This document shows positions 1 through 10,945 of a stretch of DNA of 64,000 nucleotides, one piece after another. Every line of letters begins with the position of its first letter. Position 1 is the first letter of the stretch. Source of the DNA: Rhodococcus sp. HNM0569 (GTDB lineage: Bacteria; Actinomycetota; Actinomycetes; Mycobacteriales; Mycobacteriaceae); contig NZ_JAASAE010000001.1 of NCBI RefSeq assembly GCF_012726205.1, positions 62,001 to 126,000 on the forward strand, given 5' to 3'. The position numbers and the translations under genes were made by a program. Under the pieces are notes generated by a model, which saw nothing but the letters and a program-made list of their open reading frames with translations, had not been told where the DNA came from and ran no database searches.

Positions 1-2
1 CG

Positions 3-332
3 ATCGTCTCGGCCACGGTGTCGGGGCTCGAGGAGGAGCCCGCCGTCGACATGCTCGCGGGATGGCTCGCGAGTCGTGTCGACGTCCCGGTGCGGCGCAC
101 GAGCGGACCGTTGTTCGTCGAGCTCGTGCTGGACGACGGCTCGTCGCTCACGATCAGCAGGCCGCAGACCGGCACCACCGCGACGCTCGTGCGGAGCGGT
201 TTCCCCGATTCGCTCGTCGCGCTCGGCCGCAGGCCCACGCACGACTGCCTCGCGGAGGAACTCCGGCGCCTGGACGCCGACGAGGTCTACGCCGCCGCCC
301 TGGCCGGACTCGAGAAGGTGATCTACGAATGA
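3..332 (+). CDS. opcA: Glucose-6-phosphate dehydrogenase assembly protein OpcA, C-terminal part (5' truncated by window)
   Basis: Only the last 109 codons are visible; the frame is open to the left edge. OpcA is the accessory protein needed for active glucose-6-phosphate dehydrogenase in actinobacteria and cyanobacteria, at the entry to the oxidative pentose phosphate pathway. The visible part has the family's C-terminal features: an alternating hydrophobic/acidic segment (FVELVLDDGSSLTISRP) and a final acidic helix ending in LAGLEKVIYE. The stop overlaps the next start as ATGA (329-332), indicating translational coupling with pgl, the enzyme that acts on the product of the dehydrogenase. Identification rests on the fragment and on the pgl neighbour. 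Confidence 0.88.
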   Translation: MVSATVSGLEEEPAVDMLAGWLASRVDVPVRRTSGPLFVELVLDDGSSLTISRPQTGTTATLVRSGFPDSLVALGRRPTHDCLAEELRRLDADEVYAAALAGLEKVIYE

Positions 333-1081
333 CCGTCCACATCGACGTGTACGACGACCTGGATGCGCTCACGACCGCCGCGGCGCGTCGACTCGCCGAC
401 ACCCTGATCGCCGCACAGGCACAGCGCGGGTCGGCGTCGATCGTGCTCACCGGTGGCGGCGCGGGCATCGGCACATTGCGCGCGCTCCGTCGCCTCGCGG
501 AGCACGCCGACGGCGCGGCGATCGACTGGCGCTCGATCGACATCTACTGGGGCGACGAACGTTTCGTCGCGCCCGACGATCCCGAACGCAACGAGCTGCA
601 GGCGCGGGAGGCACTGCTCGACCATGTCGACGTCGACCCGGCACGGGTGCACCCGATCGCAGCGGTCGGCGGCGAATTCGCCGACGACGCCGACGCCGCG
701 GCCCGCGCCTACGCCGGGGTTCTCTCCCGGCACGGACAGCCGGTTCCGGAATTCGACGTGCACCTGCTCGGCATCGGCGGCGAAGGCCACGTGAACTCGC
801 TGTTCCCGCACACCGACGCGGTGCGCGAGCGTCACGCTCCGGTCGTCGCCGTGCTCGATTCGCCGAAGCCGCCGGCCGTGCGCGTCACCCTGACACTGCC
901 CGCGGTGCGGGCGGCGCGCGAGGTGTGGCTGCTCGCGGCGGGAGCGGAGAAGGCCGATGCCGTCGCGGCGGCGGTGGGCGGCGCGGATCCCGACGACATC
1001 CCGGCCGCGGGCGCGGTCGGCTCGGCGGAGACTCGCTGGTTCCTCGACACGGCCGCCGCGGGCGCACTGCCCGAGAACTGA
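329..1081 (+). CDS. pgl: 6-phosphogluconolactonase
   Basis: The protein hydrolyses 6-phosphogluconolactone to 6-phosphogluconate in the cytoplasmic pentose phosphate pathway. It is 250 residues, normal for the DevB/Pgl family. Family motifs are visible: LTGGGAGIGTLRAL near residue 40, IYWGDERFVAPDDPERN near residue 70 and GIGGEGHVNSLFPHT near residue 145. The same frame is open further upstream, but the ATG at 329 overlaps the opcA TGA in the ATGA arrangement and gives the normal N-terminus (MTVHIDVYDDLDAL), so it is preferred. It is the last gene of the opcA operon in this direction; a hairpin follows immediately at the stop codon. Confidence 0.95.
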   Translation: MTVHIDVYDDLDALTTAAARRLADTLIAAQAQRGSASIVLTGGGAGIGTLRALRRLAEHADGAAIDWRSIDIYWGDERFVAPDDPERNELQAREALLDHVDVDPARVHPIAAVGGEFADDADAAARAYAGVLSRHGQPVPEFDVHLLGIGGEGHVNSLFPHTDAVRERHAPVVAVLDSPKPPAVRVTLTLPAVRAAREVWLLAAGAEKADAVAAAVGGADPDDIPAAGAVGSAETRWFLDTAAAGALPEN

Positions 1082-1095
1082 GGGCGGGCCCTCAG
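1078..1095. terminator. Bidirectional terminator hairpin between pgl and a small minus-strand ORF
   Basis: CTGAGGG (1078-1084), loop CGGG, CCCTCAG (1089-1095) form a perfect 7-bp stem. The pgl stop (1079-1081) lies in the left arm and the stop of the small minus-strand ORF (1092-1094) in the right arm. There is no T-tract, which is usual for actinobacterial intrinsic terminators. Two facing TGA stops give 3 bp of symmetry by chance; the extra 4 bp do not follow from that. Confidence 0.55.
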
Positions 1096-1265
1096 ACGAG
1101 CGGCTGTTCGTCGTCGTCCGTCGCGTCCTCGGTGCGCACGCGGGTGGCCACGCACGGCCACATCACCCGTCCGCCCCGCGACGGTGCCCGCAGGCCTCGG
1201 CCGTAGCCACCGGGTCCGTGGTATCGGCCGCCGCCGTCGCCTGCTCGGTCTGCAGCACTGCTCAT
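1092..1265 (-). CDS. Small hypothetical protein (57 aa)
   Basis: I do not recognise this family. The frame is open from 1352, but the ATG at 1265 is best supported because GAGG lies 6 bases upstream of it. The product is small and basic in the middle (a Gly/Arg-rich segment, GYGRGLRAPSRGGRV), followed by VMWPCVATRVRTEDATDDDE. The last 35 codons nearly all end in G or C, as real genes here do, while the first 20 are less biased. It converges on pgl and its stop lies in a shared hairpin. It occupies most of the 320-bp gap between pgl and ppc; the rest (1266-1401) shows only the ppc terminator. It could be a conserved actinobacterial small protein or a chance frame. Confidence 0.42.
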   Translation of the reverse strand: MSSAADRAGDGGGRYHGPGGYGRGLRAPSRGGRVMWPCVATRVRTEDATDDDEQPLV

Positions 1266-1378
1266 CCGTGCCTCGATTCGCCGGACCGGGCCCGTGGCCG
1301 GTCGTGGTGAACACATCTGTGCCTCTACCTTGTTCGACGCACGCGACGGCAAACGGTTCCCTTCCCGGCGAACAAATT

Positions 1379-1398
1379 TCGGCCGCAGTTTCGGCCGA
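1379..1398 (-). terminator. Intrinsic terminator downstream of ppc
   Basis: Read on the minus strand, TCGGCCG, a 6-base loop and CGGCCGA form a 7-bp GC-rich stem only a few bases after the ppc stop codon at 1402. It is followed on the minus strand by AATTTGTT, a T-rich run that stands out in this GC-rich window. This is a classical rho-independent layout for ppc transcripts. Confidence 0.7.
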
Positions 1399-1401
1399 CC
1401 T

Positions 1402-4158
1402 TCAGCCGCTGTTACGCAGTGCGGTGGCGAGGCCGTTCATCGTGAGCAGGATTCCGCGTTGCACGCGATCGCTGTCGTCTCCCGAGCGGTACCTCCGCAG
1501 CAGCTCGACCTGCAGCAGGTTGAGCGGCTCGAGGTACGGGAAGCGATTGTGCACCGATCGTTCGAGCGCGGGATTGCCCGCGGTGAGGGTGTCGTTTCCG
1601 GTGATCCGTCGGTACATGCGCAGGGTGCGTTCGTGCTCGTGGGCGATGCGCCCGAACACGCGCGTGCGCAGCCTTTCGTCGGGCACGAGCCGCGAGTACA
1701 TCTCGGCGATACCCATGTCGGACTTGGACATCACCATTGCCATGTTCGACAGCACGGTACGGAAGAACGGCCACTGCCGGTACAGCTCGCCGAGGCGCGC
1801 CAGTCGACTCTCGTCGTCGCCGACCCACTGCTCGAATGCGGTGCCTACGCCGTACCAGCCGGGGAGCATGACGCGCGACTGGGTCCACGCGAGGACCCAC
1901 GGGATCGCGCGGAGGTCGGAGATCTCCTTGGTCGGCTTGCGGGAGACGGGGCGGCTGCCGATGTTGAGGTCGCCGATCTCACCGACGGGGGTGGACACCT
2001 CGAAGTACTCGACGAACCCTTCGGTGTCGTGGACGAGGTCGCTGTAGGCCCCGCGCGCGAGGGTCGCGAGTTCGTCGAACAGGGCGTACGCGTCGGCCGC
2101 GTCGTCGCCGAGCCCCTCGACGTCGAGGAGGGTGGACTCGAGTGTCGCGGCGACGAGAGTCTCGAGGTTGCGTCGCGCGAGGGCGGGGTCGGCGTACTTC
2201 GCGGCGATGATCTCACCCTGCTCGGTGATCCGGAGCGAGCCCTGAACGGCACCGGGTGGCTGCGCGAGGATCGCGTCGTAGCTGGGTCCGCCGCCGCGGC
2301 CGACCGTGCCGCCGCGGCCGTGGAACAGGCGCAGCCGCAGGTCGTTTCGGCGCGCACACTCGACGAGGTCGAGTTCCGCGCGGTAGAGCGCCCAGTTCGC
2401 GGCGAGATAGCCGCCGTCCTTGTTCGAATCGGAGTAGCCGAGCATCACCTCCTGCGAATGCCCGCGCGACGCGACGAGGTCGCGGTAGACGGGCAGCTGC
2501 AGGGCGGCGTCCAGGGTGGCCGCACCGTGACGCAGGTCGTCGATCGTCTCGAACAGGGGCACGATCCCGACGGGGCAGGTCGGGCCGGTGCCCGCTGCCG
2601 GGTCACCGGGATCGAACAGGCCGACCTCCTTGAGCAGGACGGCGACCTCGAGCAGGTCGCTGACCGAGGTGCACATGCTGATCACGTAGTTCGGCACTGC
2701 GCGTGGACCGAGCGTGCGCACGGCGTCCGCGGCGGCACGCACGATCGCGAGTTCCTTGGTGGTCTGCTCGCCGAACCGTGCCTCGGGCGAGGTCAGCGGG
2801 CGGCGGGTCGCCAGTTCGGCAGCGAGCAGCCGCACACGGTCGTCCTCCTCCAGGTCGAGATAGTCGGATGCGACGCCCGCCCACGCGAGCAACTCCGCGA
2901 CCACCTGCTCGTGCACGTCGGAGTTCTGTCTCATGTCGAGGCTCGACAGGTGGAAGCCGAAGGTCGCCACCGATTCCCGCAATCGGACCGGGAGGTCGTC
3001 GGCGATGATGCCTGCCCCGCACGCACGCAAGGCGTCCTCGACGACCGCGAGGTCGGCGAGAAGGTCGTCCGGGCCGCCGTAGGCCTCACGCCCCTCGTCG
3101 AGGGCGTGTTGCGGGGCCGTTCCCAGGACCGCGATCGCCGTCGCGGTCAGCCGACCGCGGATGCCGCGCAGTGCCCGCCGGAACGGTTCGTCGCGCCGCG
3201 CTGGCGCGTCGTCCACGGCGGCGAGGGCCGCGAGGTCCGGCGGTGTCCCCACGATGCGCGCCGACATCGACAGATGCTGTTCGAGTTCGGCGAGCTGTTC
3301 GAGATGGTGTTCGAGCGCGAGACGGGCCGCGCTCCTGGTCGCCCGGTGCACGACCGCCGCCGTCACATTGGGGTTGCCGTCCCTGTCCCCGCCGATCCAC
3401 GACCCCATCTGCACGATCGGCGCGGGCAGCACGTCGGTGCCGGGCCACCGTTCGAGCAGCGCGGCCCGCACCTGGGCACTCACTTCGGGAACGGCCTCGA
3501 ACAGCGCGGCCGGATAGTAGCGCAGTCCGACGTCGATCTCGTCCTGGATACGGAGGCGTTCGAGCCGGATGAGCGCGGTGTCCCACAGCGTCAGGATGTG
3601 CCGTTGCAGTTTGCGCTCCACGTCGCGGGTCTCCTCCGGGGACAACGACGTGCGGTCGAGGAAGCGCATCAGATCCGAGATGCGCGCCTGGGTGTCGAAG
3701 ATCGTGCGGCGACGCGTCTCGGTGGGGTGCGCGGTGATGACGGGTGCGACGAGTGCGCCCCGCAGGGCGTGTTCGACGGTGTCGGCGGTGAGCTGTGCGG
3801 CGTCGAGCTTGTCCCATGTCGCGGCGAGTGTGCTGTCCGGCGGGGCCTCGCCTGCGGCGACGTGGACGGTACGCCTGCGCTCGCGGTGTACGTCCTCCGC
3901 GACGTTCGCGAGCAGCGCGAAGTGACTGAAGGCCCGCACGATCTCGATCGCCTCGTCGCTGGGGATCTGCGTGAAGCGTGCCGCGAGTTCGTCTCGCCCC
4001 AGTTCCGAGCGGCGCACCCGGAACGATTCGACGCGCGCACGCTCGACCAGGTCGAAGACCGTCTGCCCCGCCTGGTCACGGACGATGTCGCCGAGGATTC
4101 CGCCGAGCAGTCGGATGTCGTCACGCAGCGGCTGGGTGGGATCGTCCGTGTCGTCCAT
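1402..4158 (-). CDS. ppc: Phosphoenolpyruvate carboxylase
   Basis: This anaplerotic enzyme adds bicarbonate to phosphoenolpyruvate to give oxaloacetate. At 918 residues it has full family length. Active-site motifs are visible: [14 protein letters not shown] around residue 145, with the catalytic His; [15 protein letters not shown] around residue 245; [18 protein letters not shown] around residue 570; and the loop [13 protein letters not shown] around residue 620. The C-terminus LRNSG is close to the usual end (Q/R-NTG). The ATG at 4158 gives [19 protein letters not shown], a normal actinobacterial start. It lies 98 bases downstream of secG on the same strand and has its own terminator at 1379-1398. 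Confidence 0.97.
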   Translation of the reverse strand: MDDTDDPTQPLRDDIRLLGGILGDIVRDQAGQTVFDLVERARVESFRVRRSELGRDELAARFTQIPSDEAIEIVRAFSHFALLANVAEDVHRERRRTVHVAAGEAPPDSTLAATWDKLDAAQLTADTVEHALRGALVAPVITAHPTETRRRTIFDTQARISDLMRFLDRTSLSPEETRDVERKLQRHILTLWDTALIRLERLRIQDEIDVGLRYYPAALFEAVPEVSAQVRAALLERWPGTDVLPAPIVQMGSWIGGDRDGNPNVTAAVVHRATRSAARLALEHHLEQLAELEQHLSMSARIVGTPPDLAALAAVDDAPARRDEPFRRALRGIRGRLTATAIAVLGTAPQHALDEGREAYGGPDDLLADLAVVEDALRACGAGIIADDLPVRLRESVATFGFHLSSLDMRQNSDVHEQVVAELLAWAGVASDYLDLEEDDRVRLLAAELATRRPLTSPEARFGEQTTKELAIVRAAADAVRTLGPRAVPNYVISMCTSVSDLLEVAVLLKEVGLFDPGDPAAGTGPTCPVGIVPLFETIDDLRHGAATLDAALQLPVYRDLVASRGHSQEVMLGYSDSNKDGGYLAANWALYRAELDLVECARRNDLRLRLFHGRGGTVGRGGGPSYDAILAQPPGAVQGSLRITEQGEIIAAKYADPALARRNLETLVAATLESTLLDVEGLGDDAADAYALFDELATLARGAYSDLVHDTEGFVEYFEVSTPVGEIGDLNIGSRPVSRKPTKEISDLRAIPWVLAWTQSRVMLPGWYGVGTAFEQWVGDDESRLARLGELYRQWPFFRTVLSNMAMVMSKSDMGIAEMYSRLVPDERLRTRVFGRIAHEHERTLRMYRRITGNDTLTAGNPALERSVHNRFPYLEPLNLLQVELLRRYRSGDDSDRVQRGILLTMNGLATALRNSG

Positions 4159-4256
4159 GCACCCAGTATCGGTGCCGCACGCGACGCGTGCAGGGTGATG
4201 ACGGCCGAGGCAGGCCTACCGGGCGGCGCCTCCCGAGTCAGGGTGTGCCTGCGGAG

Positions 4257-4490
4257 TCAGCCGAATTTGATCTCGAGACCGATGCCGATGATCGCGATGA
4301 GCCAGATGAGGGCGGTGAAGACGGTGAGGCGGTCGAGGTTCTTTTCGGCCACCGTCGAACCCGAGAGGTTGGACTGGACGCCGCCGCCGAACAAGCTGGA
4401 CAAACCGCCGCCCTTGCCGCGGTGCAACAGCACCAGCAGGATGAGCAGCAAGCTGGTGACCACCAGCACGATATCCAGGAACAGTGACAT
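4257..4490 (-). CDS. secG: Protein translocase subunit SecG
   Basis: SecG is the small accessory subunit of the SecYEG channel in the cytoplasmic membrane. The 77-residue product has two membrane segments (FLDIVLVVTSLLLILLVLL and LTVFTALIWLIAIIGIGL) joined by the diagnostic loop HRGKGGGLSSLFGG. An upstream ATG in frame at 4541 would add a charged extension. The start at 4490 is preferred because AGAAGG precedes it and the first helix then begins at residue 2. Its place next to tpiA is conserved in mycobacteria. A strong hairpin separates it from tpiA, so it probably has its own promoter in 4491-4608. Confidence 0.95.
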   Translation of the reverse strand: MSLFLDIVLVVTSLLLILLVLLHRGKGGGLSSLFGGGVQSNLSGSTVAEKNLDRLTVFTALIWLIAIIGIGLEIKFG

Positions 4491-4608
4491 ATCCGCCTTC
4501 TGACGTCCTTTGCGCAACGAACTCCGGAGCAGCGCTCCCACTCGATCGACATGTGGGCGGCGCGGCGAGGCCGGGTACCACCCTACCGGTAGTGCGGTAG
4601 AACCCGAA

Positions 4609-4644
4609 CCGCCCCTCCCACCGCGGGCGCGGTGGGAGGGGCGG
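4609..4644 (-). terminator. Strong terminator hairpin after tpiA
   Basis: CCGCCCCTCCCACCGC (4609-4624), loop GGGC, then its exact complement (4629-4644): a perfect 16-bp stem with a 4-base loop, about 45 bases past the tpiA stop. It should end gap-pgk-tpiA transcripts before secG. No U-tract follows, as is common in actinobacteria. Confidence 0.8.
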
Positions 4645-4689
4645 GCTCAACGATTCCGCCGTGTCACGGCAGCGGCACGCCTGCCACGA

Positions 4690-5475
4690 TCACGGCAGCG
4701 GCCCGCCTGCCGCGATCGCCGACAGGGTGGCGAACTCCTCCGCCTTGAGCGACGCGCCACCCACGAGCGCGCCGTCGACGTCGGCTTGCCCGACGATCTC
4801 GCCGACATTCTTCGCGTTGACGCTGCCGCCGTAGAGCACCCGCACCCCGGCCGCGACGTCGTCCGACGCGAGTTCGGCGATGGTGGCACGCACCGCGGCG
4901 CACACCTCCTGTGCGTCGGCCGCGCTCGCGACGCGGCCGGTGCCGATCGCCCACACCGGCTCGTACGCGACGACGATCTCGGCCAGCTCGTCGGCGGACA
5001 GGCCCGCGAGGGACGCGCGGAGCTGATCGACGCAGAACGACACGTGCTCGCCCGCCTCGCGGACGTCGAGACCTTCGCCGATGCACACGATGGGCGTGAG
5101 GCCGTGCTTCAGCGCGGCCTTCGCCTTCGCGAGCACGATGTCGTCGGTCTCGGCATGCAGCGAGCGGCGCTCGGAATGCCCCACGACGACATACGTGCAC
5201 GACAACTTCGCGAGCATCGCGGCGCTGACCTCGCCGGTGTAGGCGCCCGACTCGTGCTGCGAGACATCCTGCGCACCGAAGGTGAGCAGCAGCTTGTCGC
5301 CCTCGACGAGCGTCTGAACGCTGCGGATGTCCGTGAACGGCGGGATGACCGTGACGTCCACCTTGTCGAAGTACTTCGCGGGCAACGCGAATGCGATCTT
5401 CTGAACCAGCGCGATGGCTTCGAGATGGTTCTGATTCATCTTCCAGTTGCCTGCGATGAGTGGCTTACGCGCCAT
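4690..5475 (-). CDS. tpiA: Triosephosphate isomerase
   Basis: The enzyme interconverts dihydroxyacetone phosphate and glyceraldehyde 3-phosphate. The 261-residue product has the family's AGNWKMNQN near the N-terminus (substrate Asn and Lys), VVVGHSERR with the catalytic His near residue 100, the active-site Glu in [12 protein letters not shown] near residue 170, and the phosphate-binding [11 protein letters not shown]. The frame is open far upstream, but the ATG at 5475 gives [12 protein letters not shown], the standard start, and overlaps the pgk stop by 11 bases. It is the last gene of gap-pgk-tpiA, terminated at 4609-4644. Confidence 0.97.
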   Translation of the reverse strand: MARKPLIAGNWKMNQNHLEAIALVQKIAFALPAKYFDKVDVTVIPPFTDIRSVQTLVEGDKLLLTFGAQDVSQHESGAYTGEVSAAMLAKLSCTYVVVGHSERRSLHAETDDIVLAKAKAALKHGLTPIVCIGEGLDVREAGEHVSFCVDQLRASLAGLSADELAEIVVAYEPVWAIGTGRVASAADAQEVCAAVRATIAELASDDVAAGVRVLYGGSVNAKNVGEIVGQADVDGALVGGASLKAEEFATLSAIAAGGPLP

Positions 5476-6694
5476 CGACGAGCACCTCCAGTCCCGGGAG
5501 GGTCTTGCCCTCGAGATACTCGAGCGACGCGCCACCGCCGGTCGAGATGTGCGAGAACCCCTCTTCGCCGTCGGGCCCGCCCACCCCGAGCCGACGGACA
5601 GCGGCCGCGGAGTCGCCGCCGCCGACGACCGAGAACGCGCCCTTCGACGTGGCCTCGACGATCGCCTCGGCGACCCCCTTGGTGCCCTCGGAGAACTTCG
5701 CGAACTCGAACACGCCCATCGGCCCGTTCCAGAACACGGTGCGGGCACTCGTGAGAGTGGCCGCGAACCGACGCACCGACGACGGGCCGATGTCGAGACC
5801 CATCCAGCCGTCGGGAATCTCGTTGGCGGGCACCGTCTTCGAGTCGGCTTCTGCAGAGAAGGAATCGGCCACCACGACGTCCTGCGGGAGGTGGATGACG
5901 TCGGCGTACCGGTCGAGCAGGTCCTTGCAGGTGTCGATCATCGACTCCTCGCACAGCGAGTTGCCGACCGACAGCCCCTGCGCGGCGAGGAAGGTGTAGA
6001 ACATGCCCCCGCCGATGACGAGAGTGTCGACCTTGGGCGCGAGCGCCTCGATCACGGCGAGCTTGTCGGACACCTTCGAGCCGCCGAGCACGACGGCATA
6101 GGGACGTGCCGGTTCCTTCGTGAGCTTCTCGAGGACCGACACCTCCTTCTCGACGAGATAGCCTGCGTAGTGCGGCAGCAGCTTCGCGACGTCGTACACC
6201 GACGCCTGCTTGCGATGCACGACACCGAAGCCGTCGGACACGAACGCGCCGTCGTCGCCGACGAGTTCGACGAATGCCTTCGCGAGCGCCTCACGCTCGG
6301 CGTCGACCTTGCTCGTCTCACGGGCGTCGAAGCGCACGTTCTCGAGCAGCAGCACGTCGCCGTCCGTCAGGCCTTCCGCACGCGCGAGCGCGTCCTGGCC
6401 GACCACATCGCCCGCGAGCTGCACATTGCGGCCGAGCACCTCGCCCAGCTTCGCCGCGACCGGCGCGAGCGAGAACTGTGGGTCCGGCTCGCCCTTCGGC
6501 CGGCCCAGGTGGGCGGTGACGACGACCTTCGCCCCCGCGTCGGCGAGCGCCGCGATGGTGGGGGCCGACGCCAGGATGCGACCCGGGTCGGTGATCGTGT
6601 CGCCGTCGAGCGGCACGTTGAGGTCGGAGCGCACGAGTACGCCCCGACCTTCGACGCCCGCCGCGAGCAGGTCTTCAATCGTGGGAACAGACAC
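5465..6694 (-). CDS. pgk: Phosphoglycerate kinase
   Basis: It makes ATP from 1,3-bisphosphoglycerate in glycolysis. The product is 409 residues. Visible motifs are [11 protein letters not shown] near residue 21 (substrate-binding Arg and Asn), AHLGRPKG near residue 62, the nucleotide-site [11 protein letters not shown] near residue 205, and the hinge/phosphate loop [15 protein letters not shown] near residue 370. Start ATG at 6694, with GGAACCTCC-type purine-rich sequence upstream on the coding strand. The gene follows gap by 60 bases and overlaps tpiA at its end, as in the typical actinobacterial gap-pgk-tpiA operon. Confidence 0.97.
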   Translation of the reverse strand: MSVPTIEDLLAAGVEGRGVLVRSDLNVPLDGDTITDPGRILASAPTIAALADAGAKVVVTAHLGRPKGEPDPQFSLAPVAAKLGEVLGRNVQLAGDVVGQDALARAEGLTDGDVLLLENVRFDARETSKVDAEREALAKAFVELVGDDGAFVSDGFGVVHRKQASVYDVAKLLPHYAGYLVEKEVSVLEKLTKEPARPYAVVLGGSKVSDKLAVIEALAPKVDTLVIGGGMFYTFLAAQGLSVGNSLCEESMIDTCKDLLDRYADVIHLPQDVVVADSFSAEADSKTVPANEIPDGWMGLDIGPSSVRRFAATLTSARTVFWNGPMGVFEFAKFSEGTKGVAEAIVEATSKGAFSVVGGGDSAAAVRRLGVGGPDGEEGFSHISTGGGASLEYLEGKTLPGLEVLVDGA

Positions 6695-6754
6695 TGTTTC
6701 GGAGGTTCCTTGTCAATCGGACCACCCGGGCGGGCCGGGCGTCGGGTTACCGGA

Positions 6755-7938
<1,184 letters not shown>

Positions 7939-7980
7939 GGGCCTCCCCGGGCAGCGGGTCGGCCTCCCCCGAGCAGCGGG

Positions 7981-8958
7981 TCATGCCTCGTCCAGCAGCT
8001 CCGCGGTGACGGCCGATTCGGTATCCGGGATACCGAGTTCCTTCGCCTTGCGGTCGGCCATCGAGAGCAGCCGGCGGATGCGTCCGGCGACGGCGTCCTT
8101 GGTCATCGCCGGGTCGGCGAGCTGGCCGAGTTCCTCGAGGGACGCCTGCCGGTGCTCGACCCGCAGATGGCCTGCCGCGGCGAGATGGTCGGGCACGTCC
8201 TCGCCCAGGATCTCGAGTGCCCGTGCGACCCGCGCCGCGGCTGCGACCGCCGCGCGCGCCGAGCGGCGCAGGTTCGCATCGTCGAAGTTGGCGAGGCGGT
8301 TCGCTGTGGCACGCACCTCGCGGCGCATGCGCCTTTCCTCCCACACGAGCCGGGTGTCCTGGGCCCCCATGCGGGTCAGCAGAGCGCCGATGGCCTCGCC
8401 GTCGCGGATGACGACTCGGTCGGTGCCCCGGACCTCGCGCGCCTTGGCCGTGATGGCGAGCCTGCGCGCGGCCCCCACGAGCGCGAGCGCGGCCTCCGGG
8501 CCCGGGCAGCTGACTTCGAGGGCCGACGACCGGCCGGGCTCGGTGAGCGAGCCGTGCGCGAGGAAGGCACCGCGCCACGCCGCTTCGGCGTCGGCGACCG
8601 TGCCGCCGACGACCTGGGCCGGTAGCCCGCGGACCGGCCGGCCACGCATGTCGAGCAGCCCGGTCTGCCGCGCGAGGCCCTCGCCGTCCTTCGCGACCCG
8701 CACGACATAGCGTGCCGACTTGCGCAGTCCGCCCGCGCTGAGCACGTGCACGTCGGCCGAGTAGCCGAACAGGTCGAAGACCTCCTTGCGCAGCCGCCGC
8801 GCGATCGAGCCGAGGTCGACCTCGGCTTCGACCACCACCCGGCCACCCACGATGTGCAGGCCGCCCGCGAAGCGCAGCAATGCCGCGACCTCCGCCTTGC
8901 GGCAGCTCACCTGGGTGACGACCAGCCGGCTCAGCTCGTCCTTGACCTCCGCCGTCAT
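7981..8958 (-). CDS. whiA: DNA-binding protein WhiA
   Basis: WhiA is a conserved actinobacterial and Firmicute DNA-binding protein: a sporulation regulator with WhiB in Streptomyces, linked to division in others. The 325-residue product starts [14 protein letters not shown] and has the LAGLIDADG-like N-terminal half ([34 protein letters not shown]) and a C-terminal helix-turn-helix ([27 protein letters not shown] region). The ATG at 8958 overlaps the yvcK stop as ATGA, which fixes the start although the frame stays open upstream. It is the last gene of uvrC-rapZ-yvcK-whiA, the standard actinobacterial order. Confidence 0.96.
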   Translation of the reverse strand: MTAEVKDELSRLVVTQVSCRKAEVAALLRFAGGLHIVGGRVVVEAEVDLGSIARRLRKEVFDLFGYSADVHVLSAGGLRKSARYVVRVAKDGEGLARQTGLLDMRGRPVRGLPAQVVGGTVADAEAAWRGAFLAHGSLTEPGRSSALEVSCPGPEAALALVGAARRLAITAKAREVRGTDRVVIRDGEAIGALLTRMGAQDTRLVWEERRMRREVRATANRLANFDDANLRRSARAAVAAAARVARALEILGEDVPDHLAAAGHLRVEHRQASLEELGQLADPAMTKDAVAGRIRRLLSMADRKAKELGIPDTESAVTAELLDEA

Positions 8959-10034
8959 TGCCACGAAGCGTTCTCCCTCTCCACTGCCTTCTCGTGCCGC
9001 GCGCCGACCGTCTCCCACCCGGCGCCGACCCTGTCGTGTCCTGCCTCGCTGCTGCGCGCGAGCTCGCCGAGCACCTCTGCGAGCTTGCGCGGGTCGTGGA
9101 CGTGCCGGCCCGGTTCCGCGACGTCCGCGTACACGACCCGGGCACCGAACAGGCCCGCAGCGCGCGCGAGGTGCTCGCGCTCGCGGCCCGGCGGGACCGA
9201 CCCCGAGTCGACCACGACCACGTCGACACCGAAACCGGGTGCGTGCTGCGACAGTACGTGCAGGTGGCGTTCCGCCGAGAAACCCGCGGTCTCCCCCGGC
9301 TCCGGCGCCAGGTTCAGGATCAGCACCTTCTGCGCGGCCGAGGTGGACAACGTCGCGAGCAGTTCGGGCACCAGCACGTGCGGGATGACACTCGAGAACC
9401 ACGAACCGGGGCCGAGGGCCACCATGTCGGCCTCGCGCACCGCGGCCAGCGCCTCCGGGGAGGCGGGCGGGTCGTCGGGCAGCAGACGCACGCGCCGCAC
9501 CTTGCCGGGTGTGGTGGCGACCGCGACCTGGCCGCGGATGCAGCGGCTGACCCGCGGATCGGCTTCCAGGCCCTGCACGTCCGCCTCGATGTCGAGCGCG
9601 ACGGGCGACATCGGAAGCACCCGGCCCTCGACCCGCAGCACGCGACCGAGCTCGTCGAGCGCGCGCACCGGGTCGCCGAGGACCTCCGTGAGGCCCGCGA
9701 GGATCAGGTTGCCGACCGAGTGGCCTGCGAGCGCCCCCGTGCCCCCGAACCGGTGCTGCACGGTGCGCTTCCAGTCGGCCGCGCACGGTTCGTCGCCTGC
9801 GAGGGCGGCGAGCGCCATGCGCAGGTCGCCGGGCGGGATGACACCGAGTTCGGCGCGCAGCCGCCCCGACGAGCCGCCGTCGTCGGCGACCGTGACGACG
9901 GCCGTGACGTCGCGGGTGAGCCTGCGCGCCGCGCTGAGCGTCGCGTACAGCCCGTGCCCACCGCCGAAGGCGACGATGCGCGGCGCGCCTGCGCCGTGCC
10001 CGCCGGCCGGATGGTGATCGTCGCGCGCCGTCAT
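8955..10034 (-). CDS. yvcK: YvcK/CofD-family protein (putative gluconeogenesis factor)
   Basis: The protein belongs to the CofD-like/YvcK family, cytoplasmic UDP-sugar-binding proteins (known in Bacillus and mycobacteria) linked to carbon metabolism and cell-wall synthesis. It is 359 residues. It opens with the nucleotide-binding [19 protein letters not shown], then [13 protein letters not shown] and [10 protein letters not shown], and later [17 protein letters not shown], all diagnostic. The first 17 residues are a His/Gly-rich low-complexity leader ([17 protein letters not shown]). The start is the ATG at 10034, overlapping the rapZ stop as ATGA. The end overlaps whiA in the same way. Confidence 0.94.
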   Translation of the reverse strand: MTARDDHHPAGGHGAGAPRIVAFGGGHGLYATLSAARRLTRDVTAVVTVADDGGSSGRLRAELGVIPPGDLRMALAALAGDEPCAADWKRTVQHRFGGTGALAGHSVGNLILAGLTEVLGDPVRALDELGRVLRVEGRVLPMSPVALDIEADVQGLEADPRVSRCIRGQVAVATTPGKVRRVRLLPDDPPASPEALAAVREADMVALGPGSWFSSVIPHVLVPELLATLSTSAAQKVLILNLAPEPGETAGFSAERHLHVLSQHAPGFGVDVVVVDSGSVPPGREREHLARAAGLFGARVVYADVAEPGRHVHDPRKLAEVLGELARSSEAGHDRVGAGWETVGARHEKAVERENASWQ

Positions 10035-10945
10035 TCGCGCCCCAGATCCCGGTGCACGACACGGACCCCGACACCCGCGTCGCCCGCGAGCCGCGCCGCG
10101 AGCGCCTCGGCCATGGCGACGCTGCGGTGCTTTCCACCGGTACATCCGACAGCAATGGTCATGTAGCGCTTGCCCTCCCGACGGTAGCCCGCGATGGTGA
10201 GACCCAGGAGGTGATGATAGGTCGTCAGATAGTCCTGCGCGCCGTCCTGGGACAACACGTAGTCCCGGACCTCGTCGGTGAGGCCGGTGAGCGGCCGCAG
10301 CTCCGGAATCCAGTGCGGATTGGGCAGGAATCGGACGTCGCACAGCCCGTCGACGTCGATCGGCAGCCCGTACTTGAACCCGAACGACTGGACCGTGATC
10401 TTGACCGACAGATCGGAGTCGGTGCCGAAGACGTTCTCGAGCCGCTGCCGCAACTGGCCCGCACTCAGTTCGGACGTGTCGATCACGAGGTCGGCCGCAG
10501 CCTTGACCGTCGCGAGCTGGCTGCGTTCGGCGGCGATGCCCTCCGAGAGCGTGCCGTCCAGACCGTCGTACTGCAGTGGGTGGGTGCGGCGCACCTGCTC
10601 GAACCGGCGCACGAGGACGTCGTCCGCAGCGTCCAGGTACAACACGCGAGTGTGCACCGGCTTGTTCTCGAGCTCGACGAGTACCGAGCCGAGGTCGCCG
10701 GTGAACAGCCTGCTGCGCACGTCGACGACCGCGGCGAGCCTGCCGATCCGGGAGTCGGACTCGAGGCTCAGGTCGACCATGCGCGTGAGCAACTCGGGCG
10801 GGAGATTGTCGGCGACGTACCAGCCGAGGTCTTCGAGGACCTTCGCGGTGGTCTGCAGCCCGGCACCGGACAGCCCGGTGACCAACAGGAAGTCCATCGG
10901 CGGGCCGTTGCGCGCGACGCGCGGCTCTGTCTGCTGATTCGTCAC
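10031..10945 (-). CDS. rapZ: RapZ-family nucleotide-binding protein
   Basis: RapZ (YvcJ) proteins bind nucleotides; in E. coli RapZ is an RNA adaptor for GlmZ decay. The 304-residue product has the family C-terminal domain with [24 protein letters not shown] (motif quoted in part: [13 protein letters not shown]) and [17 protein letters not shown]. The N-terminal P-loop reads [12 protein letters not shown] at residues 24-35: position 30, normally Lys (Arg in M. tuberculosis as I recall it), is Leu. Start is a GTG at 10945 overlapping the uvrC stop as GTGA; an internal ATG at 10897 would give [11 protein letters not shown]. Function in actinobacteria is unclear. Confidence 0.92.
   Translation of the reverse strand: MTNQQTEPRVARNGPPMDFLLVTGLSGAGLQTTAKVLEDLGWYVADNLPPELLTRMVDLSLESDSRIGRLAAVVDVRSRLFTGDLGSVLVELENKPVHTRVLYLDAADDVLVRRFEQVRRTHPLQYDGLDGTLSEGIAAERSQLATVKAAADLVIDTSELSAGQLRQRLENVFGTDSDLSVKITVQSFGFKYGLPIDVDGLCDVRFLPNPHWIPELRPLTGLTDEVRDYVLSQDGAQDYLTTYHHLLGLTIAGYRREGKRYMTIAVGCTGGKHRSVAMAEALAARLAGDAGVGVRVVHRDLGRE

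Noticed and set aside
1294-4503. A 1069-codon open frame on the + strand opposite ppc
   Set aside because: It is antisense to a full-length PEP carboxylase with all active-site motifs; its product is Arg/Gly/Val-rich with no recognisable motif. High G+C removes stop codons from the opposite strand.
7981-10155. A single 724-residue fusion covering yvcK region and whiA in one frame
   Set aside because: The upstream 400 codons are Arg/Ala-rich shadow of yvcK. whiA has its own ATG overlapping the yvcK stop as ATGA.
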